Origin: Fasciola hepatica
Taxonomy: Eukaryota > Platyhelminthes > Trematoda > Plagiorchiida > Fasciolidae
Direction of reading: 5' to 3'
NCBI GenBank assembly: GCA_948099385.1
Contig: CANUEZ040000205.1
Coordinates: forward strand, 558,001-622,000
DNA length: 64,000 bases
Shown: positions 37,768 to 50,748 of the stretch, piece by piece
How the letters are laid out: each line of letters opens with the position of its first letter
Position numbering within the stretch: position 1 is the first letter of the stretch
The notes under the pieces: model-generated
Databases searched by the model: none
Told to the model about the DNA's origin: nothing
Seen by the model: the letters and a program-made list of their open reading frames with translations, nothing else
Made by a program: the position numbers and the translations under genes

Positions 37768-40700
37768 CCAGTGATGTGCTTCGTTTGATCAGAAATGAGC
37801 ATGATACCGAACTGCGAATTGTTCATCACACACAAAGCCTTTCAGGCCATTCAAATGAAGTGTGCAAACATCATGAAATCGGGCAGCAGCAATCCATTTC
37901 AACCGGTTCCACGTCGTCTACAGTTTCATCATCCTCCGTGGTATGATGATGGACAGAATCAATCCGAATGCCGTCAGATTCAGTTTTCTCATTCGGTAAC
38001 CAATAAAGTATAGAAACCACTGCTTCCGCGACCGCTGGGTTTGACTTCTTGTGTTCAAGAATATCAAGTTTACCCTGAATATTCTCACAACTTAGTAAAT
38101 AATAATATTGATACCAATAGAGTCAAGGATACGCTCCCCATAAGTGAGATCGGAGAGGTGTATGAGAATCCATATGGACGGAGTAAAATAAGGTGAACGA
38201 GACATACAATCTCCCCGAACATATCCGATTACAAAGATTTGCGTGATGAAAATGAGGTTTTTGGCTGTATATTACTGATGTCGGTATTTTTTTTTTGAAA
38301 AATTTGTCCAGCGATAAAGAACTGTAAATCGATGAGAATTAAAGAATGAACGTTTGTTACCGTAAACATATTGGTGGATCTAAAGCAGGAAATTCCAAGG
38401 ACTGGTATCCGCCCGACTTCGTGGTGGACTTTGAGGATTTGACGAGGCTTCTTGAAACTTGGGCCTCCTAAGCCGAGTTGAGGCCTGTTGAGTGTAAGCT
38501 ATTGTCAAAGCGATGGTTGTGAATGGAACTTACTGGGGATCTAGAAGGGGCGGACCGAAATCATGGCATATTTTTGGGTTTATATACCCCTGTAAACCGT
38601 CGTGATATAAAATGATTGTTTCAGGTGGCTCTGCTCAAACCTGATGCGTATTCGCGTTTGCACGCTGTCAGTCATGATAGCCTCCTGAATATGTCATCAC
38701 CTACGCAAAATTATTGACAAAAGTCGGCAGATCGTTTTATGGACATTTCTTTGGAACCACTGAAAGAAAAATGCGTATCACCGGCGTATGGTGAGAACTG
38801 AAAATTTCGCAGTCGGTACAGGCCATCAGTTATCCAGACTTTATCGATGGACCCGAAGAAGAACACAAAAGATTCGGCAATATGTGACTTATTGGAGCTG
38901 ACTTCTATAAGGTTTAGGGAAGATCAGTGATATCGATAAAGCGAATCAAGTCCGGTGGTTCTGTTTTTGCTTGTACCATCGCACACATTTTGTGATTTCT
39001 ATGGAATTTTTTTAATTATTTCTGGGGAAAGCGATTTCCTAATCGAGTAGCACATCATTTTCGCCCCTGGCTTTGCTTCTGAGTTAATTTCTCGACGTTT
39101 TCGACCTATTGGAATCTTAATCACTTGGCAACCAACCAGGGAGTCAAAACGTGCCAACTAAGGCCATTGCTCGATTCAAGATATTGATGCCTCTCCGCCA
39201 AGCCATATATTGACCGTCACGACACATCTTCCACCAACAACCAATATATATGAGGAAATATTTTTTTACCTAATTTTTCTTTCCATCTTACCATAATTTA
39301 TCACAATTCAGGAATTGGGCTGTGGCCAAAAACTGCCTACTGAGAAAAAAACCCGTGGGTTTGGGATTGAATCCGAATTATTATATTTCAGAGTCCACGA
39401 TGATAACTGCTCGGCGACCGCCAGTGAAGCGCGAATAGCGAAAAAATGACATCCAATGTGCACGCATGTGTGAAAAGTGTTTGCTATAGTTCTAGCAGAC
39501 AAGTCCGTGATGTCCATGGTTTATTGATCAGAACCAAGGGTATTGTTGAGCCTCCCGACACAGATAGAAAATTTGGCAGATAGACAGTATGTCATCGCTT
39601 TATAAACGAAATTCGATTGTCTCCCACCCCGCTGTTATGATTCTTTCGGCTTTTTATCCGTTTTTGGTTTCTTTCGCTTGTATCAATTTGTTTCTTATCC
39701 TGCTCACCTAGAAGATGCACTGGTTATGGATGTGATTGATTTTCTATACGGTTCTTTAATTTATGAGCATTAGAGAACATAAGGAATTGAACATATGACT
39801 AAGAATCTTTGAACACGCAAAGAAAACTATCACATCAAATAATGCGACAGAATACCGAGTAGTTCGGGTTCAGTGCATTTACCCAGAACGTATTTGAAGC
39901 TGACTAAATGTGCGCGCCTTCGCAGAAATCTACGCCCATGAGGAACCAATTGAACGTTTATGTGTTTTGTGTGTGCAAACAATTCAATGATCGTAGGGCG
40001 GACAGTGATCTCTCTTAAGTTACAAGTGAGCGTGTGTGTGTGCCTTGGGTTCAATGGTGATAATTGGACGGTGAACACACATGCAATTTCAAGTGTCTAA
40101 GTCTGTCGGATAGGTGGGTGTGTGCGTGTTGGCAGGTAGTAAGGGCTAAAGTGATGTTATGAATGAGCGTTGAGCTTGTCAATCAAACATCATTGCATCT
40201 TGGGTATCCCTGCTTATATTTCAGAGAGTGGTCGTGTAATGCACCGAAAATTCGGTCGATCGAAAGCATATATTCAGACAAGTGAATGTCGGCAGTCTGT
40301 CTAGTTGACTTCCCTTGCCATTGCTTTATTGTTGAGATTCAGCGAAAATTATGTGTAACGTGCACACCATCAAACAGTTTTATTTAAGGAGAAATGACGA
40401 GATAAAACGTTTACGGTTTGTCATCGTACTGCATCCAACCAGTTGCAAATGGGGTAATTGGTGGCCGCATCCATAAAAAAGAAAGGATTTCTTTTTCACT
40501 CCAGTCTCTTCAGAGGGGATAAATCATGCATGCCACTCTTAGGTAATTGGAGTATCACCTGATGGTACACCCAAACACTTATCCTCATCATATTGTTCAG
40601 CACGTGTTCCACACCACCATTTCGTATGCTCAGAGAGATTTTCCAATAGTTTTCTACCCACTTTGATGCGGATGACTGAGTAATGCTGTTACCTATTTTA

Positions 40701-41922
40701 TTCGCGTTCGCCACAGATTCAACTATTTATCCGCATGTTTGTTGTTACCGGTTCGCAAAAGTGTGTAACACATGCACACAGTTTACTGGTAAGCAAAACA
40801 GAACGTTCTGAATATTGTGAAAGTAATGATGTTGATGACACAGTGTTACCAACACATGGTATATTGTATTTTCGATACACACCTTATATCATTTGATGCA
40901 AATATTCAAAAGCAAGTTTAGAAAAAACGGCCCGAAAAACCCCATTCAGCCTAGATATCCCTGAGTTTCATCTCACTACAACCTCGTGAAGAGATTAGTG
41001 TCAAAGAAGTAGGGTGATGGATCATTCAGTGACCAACAGTTGTCTGAAACAACCGAGGCCGAATCATCCAATCGGGTGGTCCAGAAAAGCCAACCAGAAG
41101 AGTTGATCCTCAATCACATTTGGGTCAATAATTTCCCAATCAAGGATTTCATTATGATCAACGCATTTTCTATATGAATGGTAGTTTTTGTGGCAAAGAA
41201 ATCAGATTGTTCGAAGATAGATATATCTTTTTTTAGATCAAGTAGGGCGGATTAAAGCCGCGTTCAAGCGAATACATCGGTCGGAAAGTTTTACATAACA
41301 TACACACAAAAACAGCATGGTCGCGGTTCACTCGATGTTCCCACCAAATGCGACTTCTCCTTCAGAGACATCAGAGGCCGAAGACGGAAAGTCATCATGA
41401 ATCCTCAACATGTATCCGATTCACAATCGTAGGGCAAAACACTGTCTGCAGCCGAATCGGCGACGTGCTCAAATATTGTGTGACGGATATAATTTCGGTG
41501 CTAGTTTTAACTCTGCCATTTTTTATGCCACCTCCCAAAAGCCAGAGATAATTAAACGTGCTGAATAACTCCAACTTCTCACTATTGAGGGTTAAGACTG
41601 GAACAGGCTTCTGCCAGTCCTGCAGGAGAAATTTTAAATTAGGTGGGGCAAAAAACAGGCCGTATCCGAACATATCAATCTGCGCGGTTTAAAGTTCATC
41701 ACATTTCTGTTGCATAGTTATTAACGAAGATGACGCAAGGTGTGGAAAAAAAATCACTACTGGATTTGTCAGACCAAAACTCGTTATGCACGAAGAGTAT
41801 ACAATCCTTTATCGAGCTACCATGGTTCATGAACGCTGTTTGGTTGCGCGTAATGGATGTTCGAAAGACCACAGGTATTTTAGTTTGTCATAGTCTAGCC
41901 GTCATTGTTCTGTGCGTTTGAG

Positions 41923-42264
41923 ATGCCTACCGAAGCAGTGGGATGGCTGGACTCACAACTGAATGTGGTCGGAGTCCATATAGGGGGCGGGGTACGATCG
42001 GTGGAACTAGAGGAACAATATGAAAGGGATGTCATTGGTCGTCAAATCCACGTGCCTTTCATCAGCTCTCAACTGACACACGAGTCACAACATATTGATA
42101 AGGTATCATCCGAGGATACTATATCTGAAGATAATTTTGAAATCAGAGATTTGCTAACTGTTTTCATAATGAATTCAAGATCCCAGAGTGGGCAATGTGT
42201 CCGAGATAAATGTACATCAAGAGATATCGGTAGAATAAGATCGCTGAGGCTGGGCGAGAAATGA
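41923..42264 (+). CDS. Unassigned open frame, hydrophilic, 113 codons
   Basis: Counting from the ATG at 41923, the frame encodes about 113 mostly charged residues with a coding-like composition rich in Glu, Arg, Asp and Ser. A good splice donor (AAG followed by GTATCA) lies near 42103, and a pyrimidine-rich stretch ending in AG directly precedes the ATG. A second frame at 41730-41921 ends near a possible donor (ACAG/GTATTT), but joining the two there puts the second frame out of phase. No known family is recognised. Confidence 0.18.
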   Translation: MPTEAVGWLDSQLNVVGVHIGGGVRSVELEEQYERDVIGRQIHVPFISSQLTHESQHIDKVSSEDTISEDNFEIRDLLTVFIMNSRSQSGQCVRDKCTSRDIGRIRSLRLGEK

Positions 42265-44620
42265 GGCGATGTTAACGGACGCTAATTCAGGTTTCAAATC
42301 TCTACTAGGATAGCGCAATTGGAACACACAAACATATTCCGAAAGCAACATTCAGTCATCATTCAACGGGTTCTCATCGCTCTCATAGGAGATGAATTTA
42401 TTCACCTCCTCGATGGTGATTTGTATCAGTGTTTTAAGGAATACTTTGCGGGTGACAGGATCTAAATTGGTATTTTTCAACTGTGAACATCCTAAAGGTG
42501 TCTCCGGATTAGTTAAACTCATCTTGCAGGGAAATTTAACGACTTAGTCACAGTTCGGCTACCTACTCTTGCGTAGCGAAATGTGATTTTACCATGGTTA
42601 TGGTGCCCGATGTAAACTGCCCTTCATACTGTGCTGACTGCTTCTTGTGCTTGGGCATACTCCAGGTCGTTATTATTATTTAGTCAAGCCTCATTAATTA
42701 CTAGTCGATCACACTATCTGTCGATCGAACTTAATTTCTTGTACGTAAAATCATATTGCTATCCCGATGATTTACTCAGCTGCTTACGTGACCGTTTGCT
42801 TGCTTGCCTGCATTCCCGTCGGCTACGTCCGGTTTGTGTCTACTTTTATCCAAATAATGAATACAAAATCATTACATGTTCGAACAATAATATTAAAGTA
42901 AAAAACATGTGACGCAGAAGAGAATTGGGTTTATCACTCAATGACATACCTAGAATAAACAAGTCATCATCCGAAAAGTTCTCTACACATAAAAATTCCG
43001 CAAACCCACTAAAATTACCACCGTTTGCGTAGGACGTCATGGCATTGGGTAAATTGTATATTCTCGTCTCATTCAGCAGACTAATTAATAAGTCGCTCTA
43101 TCTGCAGATATGCTTGTTAGCATGGTTACGAAGCCTTTTACCACATATCTGACGGAGAATTAAGGTGAACCTTTGGTAAATGGTAAATCACCCACAATTC
43201 TATGAATCAGAGTCAGGAATCGTATTAGGAAGTTAATTTGACTGCAGTTTTATATCAATAGCTCAGTTGTATTGCTCTCGGGGACAATTTTTGCGTTTGA
43301 AAATAGTAGATGTGGAACATGTAGTTTTTACACCATGTACTCGCATAAACACAAACCCACTGTGAATGTGGTCAGTAAGATAGGAGGCATGCAAGATGGT
43401 GGTGACGTAATCGAATGAGTTAGTTAGCAGTTTGTCGTGGTCTTACGACCAAGTGAGTAAGTTCCGTGGATCAGCATAGCTGTTCGCGCTAGATCATGCC
43501 TAAATGTCAACACCAAGCAAACCTACGTGTAAGTGTGAGAGGGACTTTGATTAAATGTCAGCTTAGTGTGCGGGACTGTTTAGGCCAATCATAACGGTTG
43601 TTTAGATGACGAGAGAACCAATTGTATGCAAACACTCCACAAGCTTTACCGTCAGCAAGAAGTATCAACCGGAGCTCACTGTCCGATATGCCTCCACACC
43701 ATAGTCACCTTTTGCCAAGACTACACGTTTCTTCGATTTAACCATGTCACCATGTCAAATTCGTAGATGAAAACAATGGCATTTGATTTTCAATATTAAA
43801 GGGTTCCATGTACAGTCACTTTACTATCATAACTCGCTACAGATGATCATAACATGAACGAGTGATCGGAGCTGCTTATAATATTATCAGGCCTCAAAAA
43901 TGACATACGGATTAGGGGTGTGATACGAAATGCAGGCAAGGATCGGAATCCAGACGACTGTTTATGGATCCTCCAATAATAGCCTAATCTTATGGCCATT
44001 CGTGAGAAAGCGAAAAGTCATAGTCAAAAGGAACAATGATGCCCTCAGTAGTGAACAAATAAGTTTGTTTTTTCACAATGCAATCTTCTGTACAGATAGT
44101 GTATATACCCAAAGCATAGTTTTTTTATCATTTCGTTTAGCAAGGAGTACCAGTGAGTATTTTTTCACAAGCATTCAATTTGTATTTTGATATGATGATG
44201 TCCGCAGTAGTGAGTTTTCATTTGCATTCATCCAAATGGTGTGGGAGGAGCCTGTAGCCTGTTCACTGCCAAGAGGTTCTGAGTATTATGCAAAAAGCCA
44301 GAAAATTAAGTCACTTCCCTTCGAAGAAATTGTTTCAGCAGACTGAATAATGATACTATGTATGATTATTAATTTGTGAAATAATTGGCAGTATATCTTC
44401 CGGAGAGAAGCAGGTTCAGCGTAATATACTGAACAAGTCACTTAGCTGTTTAAGTCATTCTCGACTAGTAAGATGTAAAACAATTTGTGTATATTTAATA
44501 TAATTTATCATGACGGGCGCTGACTGAGTTACTCCAAATTACGTTGAAAAAAAAAAGTGAAACCGATGAATTTAGGTGAACATATTAGCATAGATGCAAC
44601 TTTTGAAGAACCGAAATTCG

Positions 44621-44744
44621 TGTCTATTTTATATGACAGGGGCATTTGATTCAGTCGACCACGAAGTTCTATAAATTTGTATAATCTGGGGCTCGCACCA
44701 GAGAAATGTATTTCACATTTTAAATTTTTGTATCCGAAAAGCAA
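44621..44744 (+). pseudogene. Non-LTR retrotransposon reverse transcriptase fragment, decayed
   Basis: Translation from 44621 gives CLFYMTGAFDSVDHEVL followed by a stop. This matches the region around reverse transcriptase motif A of RTE/CR1-like elements, typically (F/L)(V/I)DF.(G/A)AFDSVD.EVLW. Shifting frame after EVL gives LYNLGLAPEKCISHFKFLY, matching the following GxPxKxI...LY segment of the same domain. The catalytic Asp expected two residues after Phe appears as Tyr, and there is both a stop and a frameshift, so the fragment is dead. Homology to the satellite begins immediately afterwards, at CAACAACCGG. Confidence 0.72.
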
Positions 44745-45044
44745 CAACAACCGGTGAACCATTGTGAATCGAACAACTTAACAACACAAGGCTATCCGGG
44801 ATGGCTCTCAACGCTTTGTTCAACATCTTCACTACATGATATAGCACCCTTCCCAAACTCGCTTTCAATGGTAAGAACCAGCTTCGCGCACACCGATCCA
44901 CTCCTATGATGGATGACGTCTCTGTACGGGCCTAAGTACAACCAACGCATTCCCAAATGAACAACCTACACAGCTTCCTTATTATGCATGCATTTGATTA
45001 GTAGTAGATTAGATTAGATTAGATTAGATTAGATTAGATTAGAT
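44745..45044 (+). repeat. Truncated first satellite monomer
   Basis: This copy begins in the middle of the monomer (CAACAACCGGTGAACC) and lacks the hammerhead-containing half. Its sequence then follows the satellite consensus to the (GATTA)n tract at about 45005-45044. Upstream, in place of the missing half, it has reverse transcriptase sequence, so this may be the ancestral or junction unit. Confidence 0.88.
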
Positions 45045-45104
45045 TTGTATAATATGATTGATCATGCAGCTTGAACGCTCAACTGAGCATTGAAATCCAT
45101 GGAA

Positions 45105-45154
45105 GCACTGTACAGCTGATTCATCCTTGTTGGGACTCGACTCATCAGCAGTGC
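45105..45154 (-). ncRNA. Hammerhead-derived motif, majority (GAAT) form, representative
   Basis: Minus strand: GCACTG, then CTGATGA, a stem-loop, GAAT, CAGCTGTA and CAGTGC. GCACTG/CAGTGC gives a perfect 6-bp stem I. The universally conserved A that follows GAA (position 15.1) is T here, which opposes T at 16.1, so cleavage is expected to be weak or absent. The same form recurs in most of the 43 monomers at the same place. Confidence 0.7.
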
Positions 45155-45949
45155 ACATCGACCGAGCCCACACGGGCATTCCAACAACCGGGGAACCAGT
45201 GTGAATCGAACAACTTAACAACACAAGGCTATCCGCGACGGCTCTCAACGCTTTGTTCAACATCTACACTACATGATATAGCACCCTTCCCAAACTCGCT
45301 TTGAATGGTAACAACCAGCTTCGCGCACACCGATCCACTCCTATGATGGATGACTTCTCTGTAGGGGCCTAAGTACAACCAACGCATTCCCAAATGAACA
45401 ACCTACACAGCTTCCTTACTATGCATGCAATTGATTAGTTGTACGAGATAAGTTTAGATTAGATAAGATTTGTATAATATGATTGATCATGCAGCTTGAA
45501 TGCTCAACTGAGCATTGAAATCCATGGAAGCACTGTACAGCTGATTCATCCTTGTTGGGACTCGACTCATCAGCAGTGCATATCGACCGAGCCCACACGG
45601 GCACTCCAACAACCGGTGAACCATTGTGAATCGAACAACTTAACAACACAAGGCTATCCGGGATGGCTCTCAACGCTTTGTTCAACATCCACACTACATG
45701 ATATAGCACCCTTCCCAAACTCGCTTTGAATGGTAAGAACCAGCTTCGCGCACACCGATCGACTCCTATGATGGATGACTTCTCAGTAGGGGCCTAAGTA
45801 CAACCAACGCATTCCCAAATGAACAACCTACACAGCTTCCTTACTATGCATGCAATTGATTAATAGCACGAGATTACATTAGATTAGATTTGTATAATAT
45901 GATTGATCATGCAGCTTGAACGCTCAACTGAGCATTGAAATGCATGGAA

Positions 45950-45999
45950 GCACTGTACAGCTGTTTCATCCTCTAAGGGACTCGACTCATCAGCAGTGC
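45950..45999 (-). ncRNA. Hammerhead ribozyme motif, GAAA form, monomer 3
   Basis: All conserved elements are present on the minus strand: stem I GCACTG/CAGTGC (6 bp), CTGATGA, stem II GTC...GAT, GAAA, and a minimal stem III in CAGCTG. The cleavage triplet is GTA, with cleavage expected just before CAGTGC. The tiny stem III (2-3 bp, 2-nt loop) resembles Sm-alpha and newt satellite ribozymes, which often work as dimers. The loop of stem II carries the CTTAGA variant. A 5-bp duplication follows CTGATGA: pairing can use the first GTC (13-nt loop) or the second (6-nt loop plus a 5-nt bulge). Confidence 0.68.
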
Positions 46000-48517
46000 A
46001 CATCGACCGAGCCCCCACGGCCACTCAAACAACCGGTGAACCATTGTGAATCGAACAACCTAATAAGACAAGGCTATCGGGCATGGCTCACATAGCTTTG
46101 CACCACATCTACACTACATGATATAGCACCCTTCCCAAACTCGCTTCAAATTTGAATGGTAAGAACCAGCTTCGCGCACACCGATCCACTCCTATGATGG
46201 ATGAATTCTCTGTAGGGGCCTAAGTACAACCGACGCATTCCCAAATGAACAATCTACACAGCTTCCTTACTATGCATGCAATTGATTAGTAGTACGAGAT
46301 TAGATTAGATTAGATTAGATTAGATTAGATGAGATTAGATTAGATTTGTATAATATGATTGACCATGCAGCTTGAACACTCAACTGAGCATTGAAATCCA
46401 TGGAAGCACTGTACAGCTGATTCATCCTTGTTGGGACTCGACTCATTAGCAGTGCACATCGACCGAGCCCACACGGGCACTCCAACAACCGGTGAACCAT
46501 TGTGAATCGAACAACTTAACAACACAAGGCTATCCGCGATGGCTCTCAACGCTTTGTTCAACATCTACATTACATGATATAGCACCCTTCCCAAACTCGC
46601 TTCAAATTTGAATGGTAAGAAACAACTTCGCGCACACCGATCCACTCCTATGATGGATGACTTCTCTGTACGGGCCTAAGTACAACCAACGCATTCCCAA
46701 ATGAACAACCTACACAGCTTCCAAACCATGCATGCAATTGATTAGTAGTACGGGATTAGATTAGATTAGATTAGATTAGATTAGATTAGATTTGTATAAT
46801 ATGATTGATCATGCAGCTTGAACGCTCAGCTGAGCATTGAACTCCATGGAAGCACTGTACAGCTGATTCATCCTTGTTGGGACTCGACTCATCAGCAGTG
46901 CACATCGACCGAGCCCACACGCGCACTCCAACAACCGGTGAACCATTGTGAATCGAACAACTTAACAACACAAGGCTATCCGGGATGGCTCTCAACGCTT
47001 TGTTCAACATCTACACTACATGATATAGCACCCTTCCCAAACTCGCTTCAAATTTGAATGGTAAGAACCAGCTTCGCGCACACCGATCCACTCCTATGAT
47101 GGATGACTTCCCTGTACGGGCCGAAGTACAACCAACGCATTCCCAAATGAACAACCTACACAGCTTCCTTACTATGCATGCAATTGATTGGTAGTAGGAG
47201 ATTACATTAGATTAGATTAGATTTGTATAATATGATTGATCATGCAGCTTGAACGCTCAACTGAGCATTGAAATGCATGGAAGCACTGTACAGCTGATTC
47301 ATCCTTGTTGGGACTCGACTCATCAGCAGTGCACATCGACCGAGGCCACACGAGCACTCCAGCAACCGGTGAACCATTGTGAATCGAACAACTTAACAAC
47401 ACAAGGCTATCCGCGATGGCTCTCAACGCTTTGTTCAACATCTACACTACATGATATAGCACCCTTCCCATACTCGCTTCAAATTTGAATGGTAAGAACT
47501 AGCTTCGCGCACACCGATCCACTCCTATGATGGATGACTTCTCTGTAGGGGCCTAAGTACAACCAACGCATTCCCAAATGAACAACCTACACAGCTTCCT
47601 TACTATGCATGCAATTGATTAGTAGTACGAGATTAGATTAGATTAGATTAGATTAGATTAGATTTGTATAATATGATTGATCATGCAGCTTGAACGCTCA
47701 ACTGAGCATTGAAATGCATGGTAGGACTGTACAGCTGATTCATCCTTGTTGGGACTCGACTCATCAGCAGTGCACATCGACCGAGCCCACACGCGCACTC
47801 CAACAACCGGTGAAACATTGTGAATCGAACAACTTAACAACACAAGGCTATCCGGGATGGCTCTCAACGCTTTGTTCAACATCTACACTACATGATATAG
47901 CACTCTTCCCAAACTCGGTTTGAATAGTAAGAACCAGCTTCGCGCACACCGATCCACTCCTATGATGGATGACTTCTCTGTAGAGGCCTACGTACAACCA
48001 ACGCATTTCGAAATGAACAACCTACACAGCTTCCTTACTATGCATGCAATTGATTAGTAGTACGAGATTAGATTAGATTAGATAAGTTTAGATTTGTATA
48101 ATATGATTGATCATGCAGCTTGAACGCTCAACTGAGCATTGAAATGCATGGAAGGACTGTACAGCTGATTCATCCTTGCTGGGACTCGACTCATCAGCAG
48201 TGCACATCGACCGAGCCCACACGCGCACTCCAACAACCGGTGAACCATTGTGAATCGAACAACTTAACAACACAAGGCTATCCGGGATGGCTCTTAAGGC
48301 TTTGTTCAACATCCACACTACATGATATAGCACCCTTCCCAAACTCGATTTCAATGGTAAGAACCAGCATCGCGCACACCGATCCACTCCTATGATGGAT
48401 GACTTCTCTGTACGGGCCTAATTACAACCAACGCATTCCCAAATGAACAACCTACACAGCTTCCTTACTATGCATGCAATTGATTAGTAGTAGGAGATTA
48501 GATTAGATTAGATTAGA

Positions 48518-50748
48518 TTTGTATAATATGATTGATCATGCAGCTTGAACGCTCAACTGAGCATTGAAATGCATGGAAGCACTGTACAGCTGATTCATCC
48601 TTGTTGGGACTCGACTCATCAGCAGTGCACATCGACCGAGGCCACACGAGCACTCCAGCAACCGGTGAACCATTGTGAATCGAACAACTTAACAACACAA
48701 GGCTATCCGGGATGGCTCTCAACGCTTTGTTCAACATCTACATTACATGATATAGCACCCTTCCCAAACTCGCTTCAAATTTGAATGGTAAGAACCAGCT
48801 TCGCGCACACCGATCCACTCCTATGATGGATGACTTCTCTGTAGGGGCCTAAGTACAACCAACGCATTCCCAAATGAACAACCTACACAGCTTCCTTACT
48901 ATGCATGCAATTGATTAGTAGTACGAGATTAGATTAGATTAGATTAGATTAGATTAGATTAGATTAGATTAGATTAGATTAGAATATATTAGATTTGTAT
49001 AATATGATTGATCATGCAGCTTGAACGCTCAACTGAGCATTGAAATGCATGGAAGCACTGTACAGCTGATTCATCCTTGTTGGGACTCGACTCATCAGCA
49101 GTGCACATCGACCGTGCCCACACAGGCACTCCAACAACCGGTGAACCATTGTGAATCGAACAACTTAACAACACAAGGCTATCCGGCATGGATCACATAG
49201 CTTTGCACCACATCTACACTACATGATATAGCACCCTTCCCAAACTCGCTTCAAATTTGAATGGTAAGAACTAGCTTCGCGCACACCGATCCACTCCTAT
49301 GATGGATGACTTCTCTGTAGGGGCCTAAGTACAACCAACGCATTCCCAAATGAACAACCTACACAGCTTCCTTACTATGCATGCAATTGATTAGCAGTAC
49401 GAGATTAGATTAGATTAGATTAGATTAGATTAGATTTGTATAATATGATTGATCATGCAGCTTGAACGCTCAACTGAGCATTGAAATGCATGGAAGCACT
49501 GTACAGCTGATTCATCCTCCAAGGGACTCGACTCATCAGCAGTGCACATCGACCGAGCCCACACGCGCACTCCAACAACCGGTGAACCATTGTGAATCGA
49601 ACAACTTAACAACACAAGGCTATCCGGGATGGCTCTCAACGCTTTGTTCAACATCTACACTACATGAAATTGCACCCTTCCTAAACTCGCTTCAAATTTG
49701 AATGGAAAGAACCAGCTTCGCGCACACCGATCCACTCCTATGATGGATGACTTCTCTGTACGGGCCGAAGTACAACCAACGCATTCCCAAATGAACAACC
49801 TACACAGCTTCCTTACAATGCATGCAATTGATTAGTAGTACGAGATTAGATTAGATTAGATTAGATTAGATTTCTATAATATGATTGATCATGCAGCTTG
49901 AACGCTCAACTGAGCATTGAAATGCATGGAAGCACTGTACAGCTGATTCATCCTTTTAGGGACTGGACTCAACTGCAGTGCACATCGACCGAGCCCACAC
50001 GGGCACTCCAACAACCGGTGAACCATTGTGAATCGAACAACTTAACAACACAAGGCTATCCGCGATGGCTCTCAACGCTTTGTTCAACATCTACACTACA
50101 TGATATAGCACCCTTCCCAAACTCGCTTCAATTTTGAATGGTAAGAACCAGCTTCGCGCACACCGATCCACTCCTATGATGGATGACTTCTCTGTAGGGG
50201 CCTAATTACAACCAACGCATTCCCAAATGAACAACCTACACAGCTTCCTTACTATGCATGCAATTGATTAGTAGTACGAGATTAGATTAGATTAGATTAG
50301 ATTAGATAAGTTTAGTTTTGTATAATATGATTGATCATGCAGCTTGAACGCTCAACTGAGCATTGAAATCCATGGAAGCACTGTACAGCTGATTCATCCT
50401 TGTTGGGACTCGACTCATCAGCAGTGCACATCGACCGAGCCCACACGCGCACTCCAACAACCGGTGAACCATTGTGAATCGAACAACTTAACAACACAAG
50501 GCTATCCGGGATGGCTCTCAACGCTTTGTTCAACATCTACACTACATGATATAGCACCCTTCCCAAACTCGCTTCAAATTTGAATGGTAAGAACCAGCTT
50601 CGCGCACACCGATCCACTCCTATGATGGATGACTTCTCAGTAGGGGCCTAAGTACAACCAACGCATTCCCAAATGAACAACCTACACAGCTTCCTTACTA
50701 TGCATGCAATTGATTAGTAGTAGGAGATTAGATTAGATTAGACTAGAT
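48518..50748 (+). repeat. Five-monomer higher-order repeat, unit 1
   Basis: Monomers at 48518, 48994, 49436, 49871 and 50317 correspond in order to those at 50749, 51225, 51667, 52102 and 52547, at a constant offset of 2231 (2230 for the last). Shared private variants include ACACGAGCACTCCAGC in the first, CGGCATGGATCACATAG and a very long (GATTA)n in the second, and GGGACTGGACTCA in the fourth. Confidence 0.88.

Larger units (their letters stand above)
31228..44620. other. Single-copy-looking, gene-poor region
   Basis: No part of these 13.4 kb recurs in the window as far as I can see. It contains a short perfect-stemmed hairpin at 31298-31336 and a few open frames of 90-119 codons, two of which are listed separately. 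A minus-strand frame at 35444-35749 has several Cys, Ser and Thr residues but starts at TTG directly after a stop. No domain signature, tRNA or rRNA was found. Small exons, which are common in flukes, could be hidden here and would be invisible by eye. Confidence 0.7.

Noticed and set aside
48926..48990. (GATTA)n / (TTAGA)n as telomere-like repeats
   Set aside because: The period is 5 bp, not the TTAGGG hexamer, and the tracts are short tails of each satellite unit.
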